NCBI GenBank assembly: GCA_018401415.1
Contig: JAGYKV010000018.1
Span: 214,039-278,038, forward strand
From: Candidatus Nanopelagicales bacterium
GTDB taxonomy: Bacteria; Actinomycetota; Actinomycetes; S36-B12
Length of the DNA stretch: 64,000 nucleotides
Direction: 5' to 3'
Numbering within the stretch: the stretch's first letter is position 1; each line of letters starts with the position of its first letter. The notes under the pieces were generated by a model. The model was not told the DNA's origin. It made no database searches and was given only the letters and a program-made list of their open reading frames with translations. Position numbers and translations under genes: made by a program. This document shows, in pieces, positions 8,829-18,239 of this stretch.

Positions 8829-10369
8829 TCGTGCCGGACAGGCGCGAGTCGGTGGATTCGAGGGGCTCCCTTGACGGAAATTCCGCAGGTTCATTCGCGT
8901 TGACCGTCTCGGGAGTCTCCAAAGCGTTTGGGGCAACCAAGGCACTCTCCGACGTCTCTCTGACGGTGAGAGTGGGGGAGATCCGTGCGTTGCTGGGAGA
9001 GAACGGCGCCGGCAAGAGCACGTTGATCAAGATCCTCACGGGGTTGGTGGACTCAGACTCGGGTGTGCTGTCGACCGCCGGCGATTCCTCGTCTGGTGTC
9101 GTGGCCGTTCACCAGGAGTTGACCTTGGTGCCCACACTCAGCGTCGAGGAGAACCTCGCACTTCGGAAGTTACCGCGGCGCGGAATCTTCATCGACAAGG
9201 GAGCAATGCGAAGCAGGGCTGTCGTGGCCCTCCAGCAAGTCGAGCTCGATGTCGACCCGTCTCTTCCCTTAGAGCGCTTAGGACTCGCGGAGCGGCAACT
9301 GGTCGAGATCGCCAGGGCCCTCCAAGAGCAGCCAAGCGTGCTTCTTCTGGATGAGCCGACCTCATCACTGAACTCCAGCGAGGCCCGCATGCTGTTCCGA
9401 TTCGTGCGGGGTCTAGCCGCGAGTGGAACAGCAGTGTTGTTCGTGTCCCATCGCCTGGACGAGGTCTACGACCTGTGCCAGAGCGCGACCGTCCTTCGTG
9501 ACGGGCGAGTCATCGGTGACGTGGAGCTTGCCGACACCAATCCAGAGGCCCTGACCCGCATGATGATCGGGGATCGCCTCCTCCAGGAGACCCTCGAACC
9601 GCCCGTTGCCGCAGGCCAGCATGTCCGTGCCGGCGAGCCCGTCCTTCGGTGTCAGGCCCTGTCGGGCGAGGGGTTCACGGGGGTCTCGATCGATGTTTGG
9701 CCCGGGGAGGTTGTCGGGGTGATGGGTCTGGTCGGCGCCGGTCAGTCAGCCTTCGCCCGAGCCCTAGGCGGCCTCCAACGCACCTACGTCGGTGATCTGC
9801 ACATCGGCAGTGCCGCAGTCCAGTCGAACTCTCCAGCGCGCTCCATCGCCGCTGGCATCGCATATGTTCCGTCAGACCGCGCACTGGAGGGCCTGTGCCT
9901 TGACTTGAGCACAGGCACAAACGCAATTCTCCCCTCACTCCAGAGCACCTCGCGCCTGGGACTCGTCGAGCGGTCCAAGACGCGACACTGGGCCGAAGCC
10001 ATCATCCGCGAGTTCGATGTGCGCCCCCCTGAGCCATCCAAGCGTGTGGGCGACCTGTCGGGGGGAAATCAGCAGAAGGTGGTCCTCGGCAAATGGATGG
10101 CCACCCAGCCGACCGTGACCGTTCTGGATGACCCCACCAGAGGCGTCGACGTGGGGGCGAAGCTGGCGATTCACGATGCGATCAGGTCACGCGCCGGTCA
10201 AGGGGGAGCGGTCATCTTGGTGTCCTCAGACGTCACGGAACTCCTGTCGCTTGCCGATCGAATAGTCATCTTCCGCGGCGGGACGATGTGCGGCGCACTG
10301 ACTAGAGACACGTGGAGCCACGAGCACCTCCTTGATGCTCTGACCCAGGGTGATCCCGCTGATGACTAA
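8825..10369 (+). CDS. Sugar ABC transporter ATP-binding protein (RbsA/MglA type)
   Basis: About 514 residues with two fused nucleotide-binding domains. Domain 1 has Walker A GENGAGKSTLIK and Walker B LLLDEPTSSL with a degenerate signature (LGLAERQLVEIARAL). Domain 2 has a degenerate Walker A (GLVGAGQSAFARAL), the signature LSGGNQQKVVLGKWM and VTVLDDPTRGVDVG. This architecture is specific to the carbohydrate uptake family 2 importers. The chosen GTG at 8825 overlaps the lyase stop (GTGA). It energises uptake with the two permeases and binding protein that follow. Confidence 0.93.
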   Translation: MIVPDRRESVDSRGSLDGNSAGSFALTVSGVSKAFGATKALSDVSLTVRVGEIRALLGENGAGKSTLIKILTGLVDSDSGVLSTAGDSSSGVVAVHQELTLVPTLSVEENLALRKLPRRGIFIDKGAMRSRAVVALQQVELDVDPSLPLERLGLAERQLVEIARALQEQPSVLLLDEPTSSLNSSEARMLFRFVRGLAASGTAVLFVSHRLDEVYDLCQSATVLRDGRVIGDVELADTNPEALTRMMIGDRLLQETLEPPVAAGQHVRAGEPVLRCQALSGEGFTGVSIDVWPGEVVGVMGLVGAGQSAFARALGGLQRTYVGDLHIGSAAVQSNSPARSIAAGIAYVPSDRALEGLCLDLSTGTNAILPSLQSTSRLGLVERSKTRHWAEAIIREFDVRPPEPSKRVGDLSGGNQQKVVLGKWMATQPTVTVLDDPTRGVDVGAKLAIHDAIRSRAGQGGAVILVSSDVTELLSLADRIVIFRGGTMCGALTRDTWSHEHLLDALTQGDPADD

Positions 10370-11351
10370 TCTGGGGATACTAGACAAGGCGGCGCCGGTC
10401 CAACCTCGGCGGCGGCAGCACCTGCTTCAGGCGATCCAGTCACGAGGAATCTTCGTGGCACTGCTGATCCTCCTCGTCGTCGCCGCACTCGCCGTCGACA
10501 GGTTCGCCACCTTGAGCAATGCGATGGCGATCCTGCGCGCCGGATCCTTCACCGGAATCGTCGCCGTCGGAATGACCTTGGTTATCATCCGGGGCTACTA
10601 CGCCGACCTATCGGTCCCAGCAGTGATTGCCGTTGGTGCACTGACGTCGCTGGCGATGATGCCCGCGATCGGCGTCCTGCCCGCGGTCGCAGTGGCTTTA
10701 CTGGTATCAACCCTGATCGGACTGCTGAACGGAGTGATCATTGCGGTCGCATCCGGCAATCCGATCATCGTCACACTCGGGACTCAAATCCTGCTCTCGG
10801 GGGTCATAGTCGCGATAACGCAGGGAGCGTTCGTCTACGGAACGTCCGAAACGTTCGCCGACATCGGGTCCGCTAAAGTGCTGGGAGTTCCCACGCCGAT
10901 TCTGGCGTTCCTCGTGGTCGCCGGTATCGGCCAGGCGTGGCTCTCCCTGACGACATCTGGACGGTTCTTCATTGCCGCGGGAGCGAACCAACGGGCCGCC
11001 ACCGCAATGGGCCTTCCAACCCGGAGGCTGGGGATGGTTGCCATGGCTGTCTGCGGCCTGACAGCCGGTTTCGCTGGGGTGGTACTGGCGGCCTTTACCG
11101 ACCAGGCAAACGTCGCAATCGGATCGGGCTACGAGTTCTCGGCGATCGCTGCCGTCGCGGTCGGCGGAACTTCGCTCTTTGGCGGCGCCGGAAGCATCTG
11201 GCGCACCGTTGTCGGTGTGGTCTTCGTGGCCACCATCGACAACGTTCTGGTGCTGCTCGGCCTCCCCTTCGAGGCGAGACTCCTCGCGACGGGAATCGTC
11301 ATCATCGTTGCGGTTGTCTTCGATGCTCTCCTGAGGCGGTCTACCCGATGA
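10362..11351 (+). CDS. Sugar ABC transporter permease (RbsC type)
   Basis: About 329 residues with eight to ten hydrophobic segments and the conserved family region AIAAVAVGGTSLFGGAGSIW near the C-terminus. The ATG at 10362 overlaps the ATPase stop and follows an AGGGTGAT ribosome-binding site (an in-frame GTG at 10350 is the alternative). It forms a heterodimeric channel with the next gene, in the cytoplasmic membrane. ATGA overlap with the second permease indicates translational coupling. Confidence 0.92.
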   Translation: MTNLGILDKAAPVQPRRRQHLLQAIQSRGIFVALLILLVVAALAVDRFATLSNAMAILRAGSFTGIVAVGMTLVIIRGYYADLSVPAVIAVGALTSLAMMPAIGVLPAVAVALLVSTLIGLLNGVIIAVASGNPIIVTLGTQILLSGVIVAITQGAFVYGTSETFADIGSAKVLGVPTPILAFLVVAGIGQAWLSLTTSGRFFIAAGANQRAATAMGLPTRRLGMVAMAVCGLTAGFAGVVLAAFTDQANVAIGSGYEFSAIAAVAVGGTSLFGGAGSIWRTVVGVVFVATIDNVLVLLGLPFEARLLATGIVIIVAVVFDALLRRSTR

Positions 11352-12355
11352 GCGGCGCACTGTCGCGGGTGACCGCAAACGCCTCTGCGCCAGCGCTGCT
11401 AGCGCTAGCGGTCGTGATCGTGGCGCTTGTGGCCATCGAACCCGCACTGATCAGCGCAAGCACCGGCTTTAACATCCTCACCCAAGCCGCTGTCCCCGTC
11501 ATCATCGCGTCGGGATTCGCGGTGGCCATGCTGTCCGGTCAACTGGACCTTTCCGTCGGTGCAACAGCGGTGTTGGCTGGGGTCGTGGCGATGCGTCTGC
11601 AGGAGCAGAGTATCGGATTGAGCCTTGTCGCCGGACTGCTCGTGGGATGCGCTGTGGGCGCTGTCAATGGCCTCCTGGTCACCCGACTGGGCGTGCCATC
11701 CCTATTGGCGACTCTAGGCACCCTCATCGCGGCTCGAGGCGTGGCCTTCTTCTACTCAGGCGGTCGGCCCGTCCAGGGCCAGATGCCCGATGTCGCGGCA
11801 TCCCTGAACTCGTCGTTCCTAGGCGTTCTGTCGATCCGCATATGTCTGGCGATCGCTGTAGTCGTCATCGTTGACGCGACGATCCGACGAACAGTCTGGG
11901 GACGCCGGGTCATGGCGACAGGAGGTAATCCGAAGGCCGCGCAGGCCGTCGGGGTGTCGGTCAACCGCATCACGATGCAGGCACTCGTGCTGTCGGGCAG
12001 CCTTGCCGCGGCCGGCGGAACGCTGCAGGCCTACCTGCTGAACTCTGCCACCCCGGCAGGCGGTGAAGCCACTCTCATCGTGGTGATCGCCGGTGTCGTC
12101 GTCGGTGGCGTCGCGCTTACCGGTGGCAGGGGGTCGGTCGCCGGCGCTGCCTTGGGCGTGCTCCTGATCGCCACGGTCACGGTCGGTATGAACTTCATAG
12201 GCGTCGACAGCGCTTATCAGCGCATCCTGGTCGGCGGACTCCTTCTCCTCGTAGTTCTCACTTCGGCGCCGCAGATCGCGCGCGCACTTCGAAGAAGGCA
12301 AGGAGGTGACCGCATCAGGACAGGGACGCTTGACGGAAGTAGCCAAATCGGATAA
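11348..12355 (+). CDS. Sugar ABC transporter permease, second subunit
   Basis: About 335 residues, multi-spanning, with the family features GFAVAMLSGQLDLSVGATAV and ATGGNPKAAQAVGVSVNRIT. The start at 11348 is the ATG of the ATGA overlap; the open frame extends further upstream but only as a shadow of the first permease. Two different permeases, one double ATPase and one lipoprotein make a complete CUT2 importer for a monosaccharide or sugar acid. Confidence 0.92.
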   Translation: MSGALSRVTANASAPALLALAVVIVALVAIEPALISASTGFNILTQAAVPVIIASGFAVAMLSGQLDLSVGATAVLAGVVAMRLQEQSIGLSLVAGLLVGCAVGAVNGLLVTRLGVPSLLATLGTLIAARGVAFFYSGGRPVQGQMPDVAASLNSSFLGVLSIRICLAIAVVVIVDATIRRTVWGRRVMATGGNPKAAQAVGVSVNRITMQALVLSGSLAAAGGTLQAYLLNSATPAGGEATLIVVIAGVVVGGVALTGGRGSVAGAALGVLLIATVTVGMNFIGVDSAYQRILVGGLLLLVVLTSAPQIARALRRRQGGDRIRTGTLDGSSQIG

Positions 12356-12375
12356 CAACTCGAAGGGATCTAAAA

Positions 12376-13371
12376 ATGAACAGGAAAGTAGTTATGTTGC
12401 TCACTGTCCCCCTGCTGGCGCTCGCCGCGTGCAGCACGAGCAGTGAGGAGTCCAGCACTCAGGAAAGTGCCGTCGCGGAGTCCGCGCCGGAGAGCGCCGA
12501 GTCGGAGAGCGCCGATCCGGCGGAGACAATCACTATCGGTGTGGCCTTCCCGGGCGACGCTCCGTACCTGGATGGGTACAAGAAAGGCCTGGAAGAGACG
12601 GCGGCGGCCCGCGGCGTGGAACTGTCGATCCTGAATGCCCAGTGGGATGCGGCGACGCAGGATCAGCAGATTCAGCAACTGTCGTCGTCGGGTGTCGACG
12701 GAATGATCATCTGGCCGGTCGATAGCGCGGCCGTGTGCACGGCCGTGGATGCCGTTGCCGCCTTGGGGATCCCGATGGTCTCGTCGAACTCCAACGTGGG
12801 CGATGCATGTGCCGACAAGGTGGTCGCCTACACCGGACCTGACAATGCTGCCCAGGGGTGCGAGTCGGCCAAGTTATTGGGCGCTCTGGTACCCGAGGCG
12901 CGGGTCGTGATCATCGAGGGTGTCCAGGGAACGGATCCCGCAATCAACCGAACCGCTGGGTTCGAGGAGTGCCTGCCCGATGGGATCACGATTTTGGACA
13001 AGCAGCCCGCCGACTGGGACAAGGCCAAGGCCACCAAGGTCACCGCAGACCTGCTCACGCGGTTCGGTGACGAAGTGACCGCGGTGTACGCCCAGGACGA
13101 CACCATGGCGGTCGGTGCGGCCGCGGCCGTGAAGGATTCAGGCCTGAAGGGAATCACGATCCTGGGTATTGGCGGCTCAGGAGCGGGTCTGGACGCGGTT
13201 AAGAATGGGGTCCTTTCGGGCACCATCATCCAGTCGCCGGTCTCCGACGGGACATTCGCGGTCAACGCGATCGTGGACTCCCTAGAGGGTGCACAGGTCG
13301 AAGCGCGGCAGATCCTGCCGATGCCGACGGTCTCACAGGAGAACGTAGACACGTTCACCGCTGAGTGGTAG
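12376..13371 (+). CDS. Sugar-binding lipoprotein of ABC transporter (RbsB-like)
   Basis: A 331-residue secreted protein: signal peptide with lipobox LAAC at about residue 19, a Ser/Glu-rich linker to about residue 55, then a periplasmic-binding-protein type 1 fold (TITIGVAFPGDAPYLDGYKKG, SSGVDGMIIWPVDSAA, VYAQDDTMAVGAAAAVKDSG). It captures the substrate outside the membrane and delivers it to the permease pair. An AAGGGAT ribosome-binding site precedes the ATG. Specificity cannot be read from sequence; the neighbours suggest an aldose or deoxy-sugar derivative. Confidence 0.92.
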   Translation: MNRKVVMLLTVPLLALAACSTSSEESSTQESAVAESAPESAESESADPAETITIGVAFPGDAPYLDGYKKGLEETAAARGVELSILNAQWDAATQDQQIQQLSSSGVDGMIIWPVDSAAVCTAVDAVAALGIPMVSSNSNVGDACADKVVAYTGPDNAAQGCESAKLLGALVPEARVVIIEGVQGTDPAINRTAGFEECLPDGITILDKQPADWDKAKATKVTADLLTRFGDEVTAVYAQDDTMAVGAAAAVKDSGLKGITILGIGGSGAGLDAVKNGVLSGTIIQSPVSDGTFAVNAIVDSLEGAQVEARQILPMPTVSQENVDTFTAEW

Positions 13372-13476
13372 CCAATCGGGGTGGGACGTGACCACCAGGC
13401 GCGTCCCACCCCGACTCAACCGCAAGTTAGCGCTCCGGGCCATGGGGGTCTTGAGCCTGAGAGAGAGGGGAGTCGA

Positions 13477-13974
13477 GTGCTGGTTACCGGAGTATGGCAG
13501 TTTTCCTGGACGGTTCGTGATCTTGATGCCGCGGTGCGGTTCTACCGCGATGGCCTGGGCTTCGAGTTGCGGCTGTTCCAGGAGCAGAACAACGAGTACA
13601 CACGCAAGCTCGTCGGCTACCCCGACACGCACATACGGATGGCGCAGTTCAACCTGCCCGGCGTCGATCCGGGCATCTCCGGTCACCTGATCGAGTTGAC
13701 CCAGTACTACGCCCCCGACGCAGACACCGCGCAGGTCACGGAGACGTACAACCCGGGGGTTGCTCATGTCGCCTTGATCTCAACCGATCTTGACGCGGTC
13801 TACCAGCGGGTCATCGAGTTCGGTGGGCGTCCCATCTCCGAACCTGTCGAAATTCAGGAAGGTGTCAACAAGGGTGGCCGGGCGATGTATGTGCGGGACC
13901 CGGAAGGGTTCACCCTCGAGTTCGTGGAACCCCCTGCCTCGCGCCTTGCAGGGATGACAGAAGGCGCCATATGA
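13477..13974 (+). CDS. VOC (glyoxalase/bleomycin-resistance fold) protein
   Basis: Two beta-alpha-beta-beta-beta repeats of the vicinal-oxygen-chelate fold: WQFSWTVRDLDAAVRFYRDG at the start, with the second repeat GVAHVALISTDLDAVYQRV and the closing YVRDPEGFTLEFVE. Metal-binding candidates are His in VAHVAL and Glu in TLEFVE. VOC members include lyases, isomerases, epimerases and dioxygenases; which applies here is unclear. The GTG at 13477 follows a GAGAGAGGGG ribosome-binding site. ATGA overlap with the epimerase gene places it in the same operon. Confidence 0.85.
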   Translation: MLVTGVWQFSWTVRDLDAAVRFYRDGLGFELRLFQEQNNEYTRKLVGYPDTHIRMAQFNLPGVDPGISGHLIELTQYYAPDADTAQVTETYNPGVAHVALISTDLDAVYQRVIEFGGRPISEPVEIQEGVNKGGRAMYVRDPEGFTLEFVEPPASRLAGMTEGAI

Positions 13975-14930
13975 GGGTACTCCTCATGGGCGGCACACGG
14001 TTCATGGGCCGCTACGCGATCGACGGACTCCTGGCAGCTGGGCATGACGTGTGGGTGTTCAATCGTGGCACCCGCCCGACGCCGGATCACCCACGGGTCA
14101 CCGCCGTTCTGGGCGATCGGAACGACCCCGCCTCCCATGCAGTGCTCTCCGCACTGGACCTGGACGCGGTCGTCGACTTCTCCTGCTACACGCCGCAGCA
14201 GGCATCCAACGCGGTTGCCGCGCTGCCTGGCATCGGCACCTATGTTCTGATCTCCACAGGCGCCGTCTACTCGCCCGCCGCGATTCTGCCTTGGGGTGAA
14301 TCCACCCCTCTGGGGCCGTGGGCGCTGTGGGGCGACTACGCAGTGAACAAGCTCGCTGCGGAACAGGTAGTCACCGCCGCCCGCCCGACGCATTCCACGG
14401 TGATCCTCCGCTTACCGTACGTCCTTGGACCGGGAAACTATGCGGACCGGGAGGAGTTTCTGTTCAACCGGATCCTCGACGGAGCCGAGGTGCTGATCCC
14501 AGGGGATGGAACCGCCGTTCAGCAGGTCATATCTGCTCGAGACGCCGCCGCTGTAGCGGTTCGTAGCCTCGATCTGGAGGGCCTCGGCGGTGCCTTCAAC
14601 GCGGCGAACCCCGACGAGTTCGTGTCAATTGCGGGGTTGGTGCACATGTGCGCCGAGATTGCCGGACGGAAAGCGACTGTCCGTCACGTGGGGGGCGGCA
14701 TCACAGGCACCGGGAGAGACGTGTTCGACGCTGCCAACTCGGTGTTCCCCTTCCTCGCAGCGAACTACGTCCTCGACACTCGCGCGGCCGAGGGTGCAGG
14801 TCTCCTACCTAGGGTGACCCCAATAGCGGAGACACTCAAAGAGTCCTTCGACTACCTCTTGACGAACCCGGAACGCCGCACCTGGACACGCACACAGGCC
14901 GAGACCGCAGCGCTGGCGCGGTTGCGATGA
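13971..14930 (+). CDS. NAD-dependent epimerase/dehydratase-like protein
   Basis: A 319-residue extended short-chain dehydrogenase: nucleotide motif MGGTRFMGRY at the start, active-site Ser/Thr in VLISTGAVYSP and the YxxxK pair in DYAVNKLAAEQ. The family acts on nucleotide sugars or free sugars, or reduces ketones. Within this operon a free-sugar oxidoreductase or epimerase role is plausible, though not shown. It overlaps both neighbours by four bases. Confidence 0.82.
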   Translation: MRVLLMGGTRFMGRYAIDGLLAAGHDVWVFNRGTRPTPDHPRVTAVLGDRNDPASHAVLSALDLDAVVDFSCYTPQQASNAVAALPGIGTYVLISTGAVYSPAAILPWGESTPLGPWALWGDYAVNKLAAEQVVTAARPTHSTVILRLPYVLGPGNYADREEFLFNRILDGAEVLIPGDGTAVQQVISARDAAAVAVRSLDLEGLGGAFNAANPDEFVSIAGLVHMCAEIAGRKATVRHVGGGITGTGRDVFDAANSVFPFLAANYVLDTRAAEGAGLLPRVTPIAETLKESFDYLLTNPERRTWTRTQAETAALARLR

Positions 14931-16015
14931 CGGATATTCAAACTGAGCGACGAGTGCAACTGCGCGACCTGTGCCTTTCGCGCGGCCTGGACGGAGCCTT
15001 GGTGTTTGCGTCCCGACGCAGTCAGGTCACGTACTTCACCTCCTATCGACCCGGCTTCCTATCGAACTGGTCCGCCCTTTGGGTGGGCAAGGCCCAGGAA
15101 TCCCTCGCCACAAACTTTCCATTCGATTGCGAGCGAGCGTCCCAAGCCAGCGGAATGCACGCCGCCGCCGCCAGCCGACCGATTGACGTAATTCCCGATG
15201 GGATTCGTCGAGTCGGACTGGTCACTCGTGACCTGGTCGTGGATGAATGCCCTCCTTCGCTGATCGAAGACCTGAGTGCCCGCGGGATAGCGTGGGTCGA
15301 CATCGCCGACTCTGTCATTGACTGGCGGTCGGTGCCGACTCCCGGCGAGGTCGAGTCCGCTCGCGCTGCCGCCAGGCTGTGTGATCGCGCCTTCCGGGAG
15401 TTGCAGGCGCAGGCCACGGAGTGCTCCGACGACTATCAGGTCGTCGGATTTATCGAAGGCTACGTGCGGTCACGTGGAGCCGCCCAGGCCCTGTGCTTGT
15501 TGGGTCTCGGGGACGGGAGTGTTGTGACCGAACCACTCGGACGTCCACGACGCCGAGGCGACATCGTCTCTCTGGAACTCACCTTGCTGCTGGACTCCAT
15601 GTGGACTCAGGCCAACTGGACCTTCGCTCCAGATGGGATGACAGCGGACAACCGCCTTGCCGCCGAGGCCTGCTGGGCGACCAGGGCTCGACTGATGTCT
15701 GCCCTTCGCCCAGGGGCAACAGCAGGCCGGGTCTTCCAAGAGGGTGTCGCTGCCATGGAGGAGTTCGGCCTCGACCCGTGGATCGAGTACGACTTCGGCC
15801 ATGGCGTCGGGCCGCACACGCCGGAACTGCCGCGGCTCACACGGGACTCCGAAGATCTCATCACGGAAGGGAACGTCGTTGCTGTCCATACGGCCGTGCG
15901 GTCGCCGAGTGGGCCAACGTGGTTCGTCGGGGGGCCGGTTGCCGTGACCAGCGCAGGATGTGAAGAACTCGTACCCGATGCGGTATGGGTCGCGTCGACG
16001 GAAGGGAAGGCATGA
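14927..16015 (+). CDS. M24 (creatinase/aminopeptidase P fold) protein lacking metal ligands
   Basis: 362 residues with an N-terminal creatinase-like domain (RDLCLSRGLDGALVFASRR) and a C-terminal pita-bread fold. The catalytic His of DFGHGVGPHTPELPRL is present. The acidic metal ligands typical of metallopeptidases appear lost: the region usually VEPG reads VAVHTAVR, and the usual paired Asp region reads LELTLLLDSMWTQANW. It is therefore more likely a creatinase-type hydrolase or a non-catalytic paralogue than an Xaa-Pro peptidase. Four-base overlap with the epimerase gene; an SDR gene starts two bases after its stop. Confidence 0.78.
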   Translation: MTDIQTERRVQLRDLCLSRGLDGALVFASRRSQVTYFTSYRPGFLSNWSALWVGKAQESLATNFPFDCERASQASGMHAAAASRPIDVIPDGIRRVGLVTRDLVVDECPPSLIEDLSARGIAWVDIADSVIDWRSVPTPGEVESARAAARLCDRAFRELQAQATECSDDYQVVGFIEGYVRSRGAAQALCLLGLGDGSVVTEPLGRPRRRGDIVSLELTLLLDSMWTQANWTFAPDGMTADNRLAAEACWATRARLMSALRPGATAGRVFQEGVAAMEEFGLDPWIEYDFGHGVGPHTPELPRLTRDSEDLITEGNVVAVHTAVRSPSGPTWFVGGPVAVTSAGCEELVPDAVWVASTEGKA

Positions 16016-16016
16016 C

Positions 16017-16868
16017 GTGAGTGGACTCCGACCTGCCGCACTGAGAGCGGAACTATTCGATCCCGCCGCCTGGCAGCAGGCGGTCCGCAACAGAGCGGTC
16101 ATAGTCACCGGTGGTGCTGGAGGCCTTGGCCGCGCGGTTGTCCACGAACTCATGGCCGCGGGGGCACTGGTCACCGTCGTGGACCGTCCAGGAGCGGATA
16201 TGACCGACTTCGCCACGCTGTCGAACCTCGTTGCCGTCAGCGCGGACATCACACAGTCCCAGGAGTGTGCTCGCGTCGTTCAGGAAGCCGTATCGGCATT
16301 TGGCCGCGTCGATGCACTGGTCAACAACGCAGGAGTGATCCACGTGGCCGTCATCGTTGAGCATGAAATCGAGGACTGGCGCCGAGTGTTCCAAGTGAAC
16401 GTGGAAGGCTCGTTCTTGATGGCACAAGCATGCATCCGACAGATGATCGAGCAACCAATCGACACCGAGAACGGACGACGCGGACTCATCGTGAACATCG
16501 GGTCGCGGGCAGCGGATGCTGGCAGGCCCTTCACGACGGCGTATGCCGCAAGCAAGGCGGCCGTCGTACATATGTCCATGTCGCTTGCCCAGACGTTCGC
16601 TGACGACCAGATTGCGACAACCGTCGTCTTCCCAGCCGACATAGAAACACCGATGTTCCTTGGTGTGTGCCAGCAGATCGCCGACCTCGAGGGTGTCACC
16701 CTCGAGCAGTTCGTGGCGGATCGGCCTATGGATACAGCCGAGAGCTACGCACTTGTCGTGATGTCGGTCCTGTCTTCGCAGGCCATGGAGTTCAATGGCG
16801 TCCTGGTGCGTCACGGCGAGGATGATCGCCCATTCCGGAGGGCTGACGGAGAGGTACCACGGCGATGA
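16017..16868 (+). CDS. Short-chain dehydrogenase/reductase
   Basis: About 283 residues. Motifs: TGGAGGLGRAV cofactor loop at about residue 30, NNAG, catalytic Ser in IVNIGSRAADAG and YAASK. An N-terminal extension of about 20 residues precedes the Rossmann fold. Likely an NAD(P)-dependent sugar or hydroxy-acid dehydrogenase. The GTG at 16017 starts directly after the M24 stop; the open frame runs back to 15960 but overlaps that gene. ATGA overlap with the next gene. Confidence 0.88.
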   Translation: MSGLRPAALRAELFDPAAWQQAVRNRAVIVTGGAGGLGRAVVHELMAAGALVTVVDRPGADMTDFATLSNLVAVSADITQSQECARVVQEAVSAFGRVDALVNNAGVIHVAVIVEHEIEDWRRVFQVNVEGSFLMAQACIRQMIEQPIDTENGRRGLIVNIGSRAADAGRPFTTAYAASKAAVVHMSMSLAQTFADDQIATTVVFPADIETPMFLGVCQQIADLEGVTLEQFVADRPMDTAESYALVVMSVLSSQAMEFNGVLVRHGEDDRPFRRADGEVPRR

Positions 16869-17893
16869 CAGAGCGGGTTGGGATCGGCATAGTCGGGGCA
16901 GGCCTGATCGTTGAGCATGCCCACCTTCCAGCGTACCGAAGCGCAGGCCTCACCGTCTGTGGCCTGTATGACCAGGATCACGCACGGGCATCCCGTCTGG
17001 CCGCGGAGTTCGGGGTGCAGGCATACCGGTCGCTCGATGAGCTCGTTGAAGACGAGGGCGTGCACATTGTCGACTGCGCAGTGACGCCGGACGCGCAGGA
17101 GAACCTCGTGCCGCAGTTCCTGGATGCTGGCAAGCACGTGCTCTGCCAGAAGCCCCTGGCCGACTCTCTCGACGGCGCACGGAAACTCGTTGAACGGGCC
17201 CATGAGAGTGGGCTGAAGCTGGCCGTGAATCAGCAGATGCGATGGGAACCCACCATTCAGGAGATGAAGAGGAGACTAAACGACGGGCGAATCGGGGAAC
17301 CCGTTCTGCTGACTTACCGACTGAATTTCATGGGCGAGTACCCAGGCCCCCACTGGCTCAACGATCTGGACCGTCTGTTCGTGAGGTTCGGAACGATTCA
17401 CTTCATCGACTCAGCGCGCTACCTCTTCGGCGAGCCCAGCCGGGTCACGGCACGCCTGCTCCGGGACAAGGTGCAGTACGCTGCAGGCGAGACCTTCATC
17501 AACGCCTGGATCGAGTGGCCGAATGGGGCCACGATGGTGGCATTTGAGCGCTATACCTGCAAGACGGGCGACATTGAGTGCGATATCCGGCTGGAGGGCA
17601 CTCGGGGTGCGGTCACAGGCAGGCTCGGACTGTATTTGGACTACCCGGCACCGAACGCCGACATCATCGAGGCGATCCAGTACGGCGATCCCGAGTGGAC
17701 GCTTGTCTCCGACACCGAAACCTGGCTTCCTGGCGCCTTCGCCAAGCCGATGCTCAGTCTCATCGACGCCATCCAGACCAACGGCGAGCCGGCCACCTCG
17801 GGACGTGACAACCTCCGCACCCTTCGGATAGTCGAGGCCCTCTACGAATCTGACCGCCTGGGACGCACGGTGACCCTCGACGCCAAGGAGTGA
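16865..17893 (+). CDS. Gfo/Idh/MocA-family sugar oxidoreductase
   Basis: 342 residues: N-terminal Rossmann motif GIGIVGAGLIVEHAHLPAY, then the family's catalytic Lys in CQKPLADSLDGA (normally EKP), and a C-terminal alpha/beta domain with HFIDSARYLFG. Members oxidise a sugar or inositol hydroxyl with NAD(P). In this operon, beside a rhamnose mutarotase-type protein and the ABC importer, it is the best candidate for the first aldose oxidation. Confidence 0.9.
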   Translation: MTERVGIGIVGAGLIVEHAHLPAYRSAGLTVCGLYDQDHARASRLAAEFGVQAYRSLDELVEDEGVHIVDCAVTPDAQENLVPQFLDAGKHVLCQKPLADSLDGARKLVERAHESGLKLAVNQQMRWEPTIQEMKRRLNDGRIGEPVLLTYRLNFMGEYPGPHWLNDLDRLFVRFGTIHFIDSARYLFGEPSRVTARLLRDKVQYAAGETFINAWIEWPNGATMVAFERYTCKTGDIECDIRLEGTRGAVTGRLGLYLDYPAPNADIIEAIQYGDPEWTLVSDTETWLPGAFAKPMLSLIDAIQTNGEPATSGRDNLRTLRIVEALYESDRLGRTVTLDAKE

Positions 17894-18234
17894 CGATGCA
17901 ACGTCTATGCTTCATCTTCGAACTCAATCCGGGAGCCGAGACGGCCTATGACGACGCACACGCCGATGTCTGGCCCGAAATGCGCGATCTGCTCGACGAG
18001 GCAGGGGTATACGACTACAGCATCTTCCGCGACGGCACCATGCTCTACGCCTTCCTCAAGGTGACCCACGATTGGGAGACGAGCAGCCGCATCATTGGAT
18101 CGTCAGAAACTCAGGCGCGCTGGGAGCGGTACATGGCTCCACTCATTGCCTGGCAGAAGGACCCTGACGACCACCTGCACTTCTGTCGAGAGGTCTTTCG
18201 CCACGACGGCCATGCGGGTGCGGTGAGCGATTGA
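17890..18234 (+). CDS. L-rhamnose mutarotase-type protein
   Basis: 114 residues matching the dimeric ferredoxin-like RhaM family: FELNPGAETAYDDAHADVWPEM near the start (His and the Trp-Pro pair are characteristic), YSIFRDGTMLYAFLKV, and a C-terminal RWERYMAPLI. Members interconvert sugar anomers such as rhamnose or fucose. A GTG at 17890 overlaps the previous stop; an ATG at 17896 is the alternative. This is the strongest local hint that the imported compound is a 6-deoxy-hexose or similar aldose. Confidence 0.85.
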   Translation: MTMQRLCFIFELNPGAETAYDDAHADVWPEMRDLLDEAGVYDYSIFRDGTMLYAFLKVTHDWETSSRIIGSSETQARWERYMAPLIAWQKDPDDHLHFCREVFRHDGHAGAVSD

Positions 18235-18239
18235 TGGAC

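Noticed and set aside
11348..12355. Longer start for the second permease at 10937
   Set aside because: The extra 137 codons are an out-of-frame reading of the first permease and are Arg-rich. The ATGA overlap at 11348 gives a normal-length protein.
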